8,456 nt of DNA. It comes from Candidatus Falkowbacteria bacterium RIFOXYC2_FULL_47_12. GTDB lineage: Bacteria > Patescibacteriota > Patescibacteriia > Patescibacteriales > XYC2-FULL-47-12. Position numbers and translations under genes: made by a program. Location: positions 55,004 to 63,459 of the forward strand of contig MFGL01000025.1 in the NCBI GenBank assembly GCA_001778285.1. The letters run 5' to 3'. Positions 4,687 to 8,456 of the stretch are shown here, piece by piece. The notes under the pieces are model-generated. The model worked only from the letters and a program-made list of their open reading frames with translations, made no database searches and had not been told where the DNA came from. Numbering within the stretch: the first letter of the stretch is position 1; the number at the start of each line of letters is the position of its first letter.

Positions 4687-7526
4687 CCGACTTCTTCCAT
4701 CTCTTCCCAATTTTCCCCTACCTCCACTTCCGCGATAATCGGCACTTTAAGTTTTATCACTTTTTCCATTTCTGCTTTTACGATTGCCGCCACTTTTTTA
4801 ACAAAATCATCTTTGACTTCAATCACCAGTTCATCATGCACTTGAAGTAATATCTTACTATCTTCTCCGAATTTGGCAAGGGCGTTATGCACGTTAATCA
4901 TCGCGATTTTCATAATGTCCGCGGCCGTGCCCTGCAGCGGCGTGTTAATCGCGGTGCGTTCGGCCGCCTTGCGGATTTGAATGGTGGAGGAATGAATTTC
5001 CGGGATTTGGCGCGTGCGGCCGAACAATGTTTTCGCGTAGCCGGCCGTTTGCGCGGTTTTGATGCAGTCGTCAATATATTTTTTAACGCCAGTGTAAGTC
5101 GCGAAATATTTATCAATGAACTCCTTGGCGCGCCATTGCGGAATGTCCGCGGTCTGTGATAGCCCAAAGGCGCCTTGGCCGTAGATAATGCCAAAATTCG
5201 TTGCTTTGGCTTCGCGGCGCATCGCGGGCGTGACTTTATCAAGCGATACTTCGTTAATCGCGGCCGCGGTGGCGGCATGAATGTCTTCGCCCGCCTTGAA
5301 CGCGGCAATCATCTTGGCATCGCCGGACATCGCGGCCGCGAGGCGCAGTTCAATCTGCGAATAATCGGCGGAAATAAGTTTGTAGCCGCGGCGGGCGATA
5401 AAAGCGCGGCGGATTTTTTTACCCTCGTCGGTGCGCGCGGGAATATTTTGCAAATTGGGTTCGGACGAAGACAGCCGGCCGGTCGCGGTGATGGTTTGGT
5501 TAAAACTGGTATGCACGCGGCTGGTTTTGTCCGCGAGTTTTGGCAAAGATTCAATATAGGTATTTTGCAGTTTAGCGAGTTCGCGGTAGCGCACTATCAA
5601 ATCAATTATTTCGTGCTGGCCGCGCAGTTTATATAATTCATCCGCGCCGGTGGAATAGCCGGTTTTAGTCCGTTTAATTAAGTGCGTAGGGATATTTAAT
5701 TTATCAAATAGCACTTCCTGCAGTTGCTGGGTGGAATTAACGTTAAAATTTTTGCCCGCTAGTTTTTGAATTTGGCGTTCCAATTCTTGCAATTCTTTGG
5801 CAAAAATTTTTTCCAAATTAGCCAAGTAAGGAATATCTAGCTTTATCCCCGTTTTTTCCATTTCTACCAAAACGCGCACCAGCGGCATTTCAATGTCATG
5901 GAACAGTTTATTTAATTTTTGCCTCTTCAGTTCCGGCGCGAATTTTTGATACAACCGAAAAGTGAAATCCGCGTCTTCACAGGAATATAGCCCCAGCCGT
6001 TCAACCGGCACTTCCCCAAAACTTATTTTATTTCGGCCGGTACCGAGCAAATCTTCTTTGGAAATTTTTTGGTAGTTTAAATAGTTGAAACTCGCGGTAT
6101 CCAAACTATGCTGGCGCGTGCCCGGGTTTAATAAATACGAAGCAATCATCGTGTCAAAATAAATTCCTTCAACCGCTATGCCGTTACTTTCCATAACTTC
6201 CACGTCAAATTTGGCATTGTGGCAGATTTTTTTAATTTTGCTGTTTCCAAAAATCAAACTGAATTCTTTAGCGACAAAATCAACCTTAAGGCCGCCAGCC
6301 GTTAAATTATCTTTAGATTGTTTTTTAGTATCAAATAATGTCTGGTTTCTGATTTCTGGTTTCTGATTTCTGATTTGAATATAATATGCTTGGCCTTCCT
6401 TCCACGAGAAACTAATTCCCAATAATTGCGCTTCCAGTGAATTAAAATTGGCCGTTTCCGTGTCAAAAGCGAATTCGGTTTGTTTTTTTAATTCTGTTAA
6501 AAATTTTTTAAATTTTACCTCATCATCAACAATTTGATATTTAAAATTATTCTGCACATACGTGAATTTATTTTGTTCGTCGTCCGCGGTTTTATTCACC
6601 GGCTGGAGTTTTTTGGTCAGTTCCTGCAAGCGGGGCAAAAGCGAGCGGAATTCCAGTTCGTTAAAGACGCGCACGACTTCATTCATGTCAAAATCGCGCG
6701 TTTTGGCTTTGTCCAAATCAAAATCAATCGGTACATCGCAAATAATCGTCGCTAATTTTTTGCTTAGCAGCGCCTTATCTTCATGTTCTTTTAATAATTC
6801 CAGCGTCCTTGATTTTATTTTTTTTGCCGCCGCCGGTTTATCAAGCTGGCTGTACAAATTTTCCAGCGTGCCAAACTTAAGCAACAAATCAATCGCGCCT
6901 TTTTCGCCGATGCCCGGCACGCCCGGAATATTGTCGGACGGGTCGCCGCGCAGGGCTTTATAATCAACCATCTGTTCCGGTTTTAAACCGTTAAAACGCT
7001 GTTCGACTTGTTTGGCGTCGTAAAGCAGACTGTCCGACAAACCGTGGCTCATGGTATAAACTTTTGTGTGTCCGTCAACTAATTGTAAAGTGTCCAAATC
7101 ACCAGTGACGATGATTGATTCTATGCGTAGAGACGCATGATTATGCGTCTCTACCTGTTTTGAAATGGTGCCGATTAAATCGTCGGCTTCATAGCCTTGC
7201 TGTTCAAAAATAGGAATATTAAAAGCGGACGCGACACCTTTGACGCGGCCGATTTGCGCATACAATTCATCCGGCGCTTTCACGCGCTTCGCTTTGTACT
7301 CTTTGTATTCCTCGTGCCGGAACGTCGGGCCTTTTTTATCCAGCGTTAAGACAACATACTCGGGCTTAAATTCTTTCAACGCTTTTAATAAGACCATGGT
7401 AAAACCATAAACCGCGTTGGTGATTTCCCCGGTTTTGGTTTTCATCGTGGTCGGCAGGGCGTGGAAACTGCGGTGAATCAGCGCGTTGCCGTCGATGATT
7501 AAGAGTTTTTGTTTTGACTGGGACAT
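4680..7526 (-). CDS. polA: DNA polymerase I with active-looking proofreading domain
   Basis: PolA fills gaps and removes RNA primers during lagging-strand synthesis and repair. The product is 948 residues with all three domains. The 5' nuclease (about 1-300) has LIIDGN (Asp12), YEADDLIG (Asp115, Asp116), TGDLD (Asp143, Asp145) and the helix-hairpin-helix region GDPSDNIPGVPGIGEKG. The 3'-5' exonuclease keeps FDTE (Asp355, Glu357), HNAKFD and YSCED (Asp518), so proofreading should work, unlike many bacterial PolAs. The polymerase has motif A ADYSQIELR (Asp721), motif B RREAKATNFGIIYG and motif C VHDE (Asp898). The ATG at 7526 gives the standard MSQSKQKLLIIDGNALIHRSF beginning; the frame stays open to 7673 but that part is non-homologous. 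Two repeats lie inside: a palindrome (residues 125-134) and heptamers (about 384-396). First gene of the leftward block, with no Shine-Dalgarno. Confidence 0.97.
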   Translation of the reverse strand: MSQSKQKLLIIDGNALIHRSFHALPTTMKTKTGEITNAVYGFTMVLLKALKEFKPEYVVLTLDKKGPTFRHEEYKEYKAKRVKAPDELYAQIGRVKGVASAFNIPIFEQQGYEADDLIGTISKQVETHNHASLRIESIIVTGDLDTLQLVDGHTKVYTMSHGLSDSLLYDAKQVEQRFNGLKPEQMVDYKALRGDPSDNIPGVPGIGEKGAIDLLLKFGTLENLYSQLDKPAAAKKIKSRTLELLKEHEDKALLSKKLATIICDVPIDFDLDKAKTRDFDMNEVVRVFNELEFRSLLPRLQELTKKLQPVNKTADDEQNKFTYVQNNFKYQIVDDEVKFKKFLTELKKQTEFAFDTETANFNSLEAQLLGISFSWKEGQAYYIQIRNQKPEIRNQTLFDTKKQSKDNLTAGGLKVDFVAKEFSLIFGNSKIKKICHNAKFDVEVMESNGIAVEGIYFDTMIASYLLNPGTRQHSLDTASFNYLNYQKISKEDLLGTGRNKISFGEVPVERLGLYSCEDADFTFRLYQKFAPELKRQKLNKLFHDIEMPLVRVLVEMEKTGIKLDIPYLANLEKIFAKELQELERQIQKLAGKNFNVNSTQQLQEVLFDKLNIPTHLIKRTKTGYSTGADELYKLRGQHEIIDLIVRYRELAKLQNTYIESLPKLADKTSRVHTSFNQTITATGRLSSSEPNLQNIPARTDEGKKIRRAFIARRGYKLISADYSQIELRLAAAMSGDAKMIAAFKAGEDIHAATAAAINEVSLDKVTPAMRREAKATNFGIIYGQGAFGLSQTADIPQWRAKEFIDKYFATYTGVKKYIDDCIKTAQTAGYAKTLFGRTRQIPEIHSSTIQIRKAAERTAINTPLQGTAADIMKIAMINVHNALAKFGEDSKILLQVHDELVIEVKDDFVKKVAAIVKAEMEKVIKLKVPIIAEVEVGENWEEMEEVGK
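6341..6375. repeat. Heptamer tandem repeat inside polA (five units)
   Basis: Five 7-nt units on the plus strand: TCTGGTT, TCTGATT, TCTGGTT, TCTGATT, TCTGATT. On the coding strand they give IRNQKPEIRNQ, in the 3'-5' exonuclease domain about 30 residues after the FDTE motif and right after the strand GQAYYIQ. The distance between the first and third exonuclease motifs (Asp355 to Asp518) is 163 residues against 146 in E. coli Pol I (from memory), consistent with a lengthened surface loop. Confidence 0.78.
7127..7154. repeat. 28-nt palindrome inserted in polA (copy 2 of 2)
   Basis: It has the same 12-base arms as the murI copy (GTAGAGACGCAT / ATGCGTCTCTAC) with centre GATT instead of GGCC. It is read in polA as VETHNHASLR (residues 125-134), the same phase and nearly the same peptide as in MurI. 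It sits in the 5' nuclease domain between YEADDLIGTISKQ and the strand leading to VTGDLD, a loop of variable length in the family. Confidence 0.92.
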
Positions 7527-7551
7527 TTTGATAATTTTAATAACTTTACTC

Positions 7552-7630
7552 CCCCACAAATTTACAAATCCGCTACTAATATTACGAATAGAATTTGTAT
7601 TGTTGGTAGCTGATTTGTTGATTTGTGGGG
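7552..7630. repeat. 79-nt near-complete hairpin in the polA leader
   Basis: Arms of 38 nt (7552-7589 and 7593-7630) are separated by a 3-nt loop (AGA). The outer ends are CCCCACAAAT and ATTTGTGGGG. Of 38 pairs, three are mismatched and four differ as T opposite G, which would be U-G wobbles in a plus-strand RNA but A-C mismatches in polA mRNA. The predicted polA transcript starts almost exactly at its base (about 7631), so the mRNA would begin with this stem. It could be a MITE-like or other mobile palindrome, a structured leader, or both. Confidence 0.8.
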
Positions 7631-7637
7631 CAATGTT

Positions 7638-7666
7638 AGTGTAACATTTTGGAGGTAAAAATACAA
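7638..7666 (-). promoter_or_regulatory. Probable promoter of the polA-to-holA operon
   Basis: On the minus strand, TTGTAT (7661-7666) and TACACT (7638-7643) are separated by 17 bp, with TG one base before the -10. Start of transcription would be near 7631, giving a leader of about 105 nt made mostly of the 79-nt hairpin. The -35 overlaps the T-run of the tRNA terminator. No other good promoter is seen before the genes downstream. Confidence 0.5.
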
Positions 7667-7687
7667 AAAACACGCCTGTGAAGCGTG
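7665..7687 (-). terminator. Possible terminator of the tRNA cluster
   Basis: On the minus strand CACGC and GCGTG (7683-7687 and 7671-7675) form a 5-bp stem with a 7-nt loop, followed directly by TTTTTT (7665-7670). It starts 9 nt after the last tRNA sequence, the right place for a terminator, but the stem is short. Confidence 0.45.
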
Positions 7688-7695
7688 AATTTTTG

Positions 7696-7814
7696 TGGAC
7701 AATGTAGGACTCGAACCTACGACCCCCTCGGTGTAAACGAGGTGCTCCCCGCCCGCATCGCTGCGCTTTGCTTGCGAAGCGTTGCGGGCGGGTAACCAGC
7801 CGAGCTAATTGACT
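7696..7814 (-). pseudogene. tRNA-Val(UAC) interrupted in the D-loop by a 45-nt palindrome
   Basis: Without bases 7748-7792 this is a 74-nt tRNA like the neighbouring intact tRNA-Val. It has D-stem GCTC/GAGC, anticodon arm CCTCG-TTTACAC-CGAGG (anticodon UAC), a perfect T-arm GTAGG-TTCGAGT-CCTAC and 3' acceptor ATTGTCC with discriminator A; CCA is not encoded. The insert splits GGCTGGTTA from GAGC with no loss of bases. The 5' acceptor strand reads AGTCAAT where GGACAAT is expected, giving mismatches at pairs 1-72 and 3-70. Disrupted D-loop plus weakened acceptor argue for a pseudogene, but the anticodon and T-arms are undamaged, so a recent event or a processed or tolerated insertion is possible. 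Confidence 0.75.
7748..7792. repeat. 45-nt GGGCGGG-arm palindrome in the tRNA D-loop
   Basis: Fifteen-base arms (7748-7762, starting CCCGCCCGCA; 7778-7792, ending TGCGGGCGGG) differ at a single position. The middle can form an alternative inner stem, CGCTT/AAGCG. It shares its CCCGCCC/GGGCGGG ends with the palindrome at 7942-7963, also in a tRNA D-loop. Confidence 0.85.
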
Positions 7815-7831
7815 CTTATGGGATATTTTAG

Positions 7832-7905
7832 TGGACGATGTGGGATTCGAACCTACGACCTTCTCGGTGTAAACGAGACGCTCTAACCAGCTGAGCTAAT
7901 CGTCC
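7832..7905 (-). tRNA. tRNA-Val (anticodon UAC)
   Basis: A complete 74-nt cloverleaf: acceptor GGACGAT/ATCGTCC, D-arm GCTC-AGCTGGTTA-GAGC, anticodon arm TCTCG-TTTACAC-CGAGA with UAC in the loop, five-base variable region AGGTC, T-arm GTAGG-TTCGAAT-CCCAC and discriminator A. It reads GUA and probably other valine codons. CCA is not encoded and must be added. One flaw is visible: an A-C mismatch in the middle of the T-stem, where the broken neighbour has a proper pair. It is the middle of three tRNA-like sequences probably cotranscribed leftward. Confidence 0.93.
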
Positions 7906-7929
7906 GGAAATTAGTGTAGCGAACTGCGT

Positions 7930-7983
7930 GCTCTAACTCCACCCGCCCGAATTCTCGGGCGGGCAAGACTGAGCTAATTGTCC
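7930..7983 (-). pseudogene. Truncated tRNA 5' part with a palindrome in its D-loop
   Basis: It reads GGACAAT TA GCTC AG at the 5' end and GTTA GAGC at the end of the D-arm, the same framework as the two tRNA-Val copies. Between them lie 31 nt holding a 22-nt CCCGCCC/GGGCGGG palindrome. No anticodon arm, T-arm or 3' acceptor follows; the next bases run into the intact tRNA at 7905. Its 5' acceptor GGACAAT would pair perfectly with the 3' acceptor ATTGTCC of the interrupted copy at 7696-7814, whose own 5' strand is damaged. The three copies thus look like a rearranged tandem array. Confidence 0.7.
7942..7963. repeat. 22-nt GGGCGGG-arm palindrome in the tRNA fragment
   Basis: Arms CCCGCCCGA (7942-7950) and TCGGGCGGG (7955-7963) surround a 4-nt centre, ATTC. 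It lies within the D-loop of the truncated tRNA, close to the position hit by the 45-nt element in the other copy. Confidence 0.85.
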
Positions 7984-8007
7984 AAATTTATTTCTTACAA
8001 CGCAATT

Positions 8008-8036
8008 AGCATAACAAAAAGATGCCCTTCTGGCAA
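8008..8036 (-). promoter_or_regulatory. Probable promoter of the tRNA-Val cluster
   Basis: On the minus strand, TTGCCA (8031-8036) and TATGCT (8008-8013) are 17 bp apart, with TG one base before the -10. Transcription would begin near 8001, about 18 nt before the first tRNA-like sequence. Confidence 0.5.
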
Positions 8037-8061
8037 CTTCTTTCCCTGCGCAAAACGCCTC

Positions 8062-8090
8062 TGGCATTATTCTTTTTCTTTTGTTATTAT
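8062..8090 (+). promoter_or_regulatory. Possible prs promoter (extended -10)
   Basis: A TG plus TATTAT extended -10 (8082-8090) lies 34 bp before the prs ATG. The base block 17 bp further up (TGGCAT, 8062-8067) is a poor -35. TATACT at 8088-8093 is a rival -10. It is divergent from the tRNA promoter. Confidence 0.4.
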
Positions 8091-8123
8091 ACTTAAAGAA
8101 CACATTAAACACTACCTGCAACT

Positions 8124-8456
8124 ATGCTCGCAAGCCAAGCCATCAAGCTCGTATCACCCAATTTCAGCGATATCTACGCGCCGAGCATTGAAATTGGAAA
8201 ATTCCCGGACGGCGACTGCCACGTGCGCATTCCCAACCTCGCCGCCTGCCGGGGCCAGGACGTCGCTATTTTTCACCGGCTGTATCCGGACCAAAATGAT
8301 TCTCTGATAGAACTGCTTCTCATGCTTGACGCGCTCAAGTACGAACAGACGCGTTCCATTACCGTCGTTTCACCCTATCTGCCCTACGCACGGCAGGACA
8401 AACAAACCGTAGACGGTGAAATCGCCAGCGCACACGTCATTTGCAACCTCCTGGCC
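8124..8456 (+). CDS. prs: Ribose-phosphate pyrophosphokinase (PRPP synthetase), N-terminal part
   Basis: Prs transfers pyrophosphate from ATP to ribose 5-phosphate, making PRPP for nucleotide, NAD, His and Trp synthesis. The 111 codons seen run off the window end. The translation starts MLASQAIKLVSPNFSD and shows the family blocks in order: IGKFPDGDCHVRI (the ATP-binding FPDGE-type motif), RGQDVAIFHRLYPDQNDSLIELLLMLDAL, and the loop PYLPYARQDKQ with Arg-Gln-Asp. This is the standard N-terminal half of a class I-like PRPP synthetase. Relative to common bacterial forms the start before FPDG is slightly short and the wording resembles the compact archaeal/CPR type. The ATG at 8124 has no Shine-Dalgarno. 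The frame is intact throughout, and the catalytic PRPP loop lies outside the window. Confidence 0.9.
   Translation, partial: MLASQAIKLVSPNFSDIYAPSIEIGKFPDGDCHVRIPNLAACRGQDVAIFHRLYPDQNDSLIELLLMLDALKYEQTRSITVVSPYLPYARQDKQTVDGEIASAHVICNLLA

Noticed and set aside
7527..7673. In-frame upstream extension of polA (49 residues)
   Set aside because: It is translated from the leader hairpin and promoter region, has low-complexity Asn/Ser/Ile content, and the family starts at the ATG at 7526.
7748..7792. tRNA intron (group I or archaeal type)
   Set aside because: Only 45 nt, in the D-loop, simple palindrome, no group I core; better explained as an inserted repeat.
7696..7983. CRISPR-like array of repeats
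   Set aside because: The repeated units are tRNA sequences of differing length with no regular spacers.
7933..8121. 62-codon open frame on the minus strand across the tRNA fragment and promoters
   Set aside because: It overlaps tRNA sequence and two promoters and shows no protein family features.
7978..8307. 109-codon plus-strand frame overlapping prs
   Set aside because: It is out of phase with the clearly conserved PRPP synthetase translation starting at 8124.

Overview
The window looks like chromosomal DNA from a small-genome bacterium, most likely a Patescibacteria/CPR (Parcubacteria-like) lineage. This is inferred from divergent but complete housekeeping proteins, scarce Shine-Dalgarno sites, AT-rich spacers and many short palindromic or heptameric repeats inside genes. 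It cannot be proven from the window. UGA is an ordinary stop (murI ends in TGA inside an ATGA overlap with holA), which argues against the UGA-glycine CPR lineages.

Layout. Bases 1-332 (+) hold the C-terminal end of lgt, followed by rpsT (415-690, +) with its own extended -10 promoter. The rpsT terminator hairpin lies inside the convergent holA gene. A five-gene block runs leftward on the minus strand: polA, a SAM-dependent methyltransferase, murD, murI and holA. Gaps are 25 bp or less and murI/holA overlap by 4 bp, so they probably form one operon read from a promoter near 7650. Bases 7665-8036 (-) form a tRNA-Val cluster: a broken 5' fragment, an intact tRNA-Val(UAC), and a second tRNA-Val interrupted in its D-loop by a 45-nt palindrome. 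A promoter precedes the cluster and a weak terminator follows it. A divergent promoter starts prs (8124 to the window end, +).

Function. polA and holA serve DNA replication and repair. murI and murD supply D-glutamate and add it to UDP-MurNAc-L-Ala. lgt lipidates prolipoproteins, rpsT builds the 30S subunit, and prs makes PRPP for nucleotide synthesis. The methyltransferase has no assignable substrate.

The most striking content is the number of small repeats placed in functional sequence. A 28-nt palindrome occurs in both murI and polA in the same reading frame, encoding VETH(G/N)HASLR. A 55-nt nested palindrome adds about 18 codons to murD. Heptamer tandem repeats occur in lgt, in polA and at the polA stop. 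GGGCGGG-arm palindromes sit in two tRNA D-loops. A 79-nt near-perfect hairpin forms the polA leader. The intragenic repeats preserve the reading frame, as the Rickettsia palindromic elements do.
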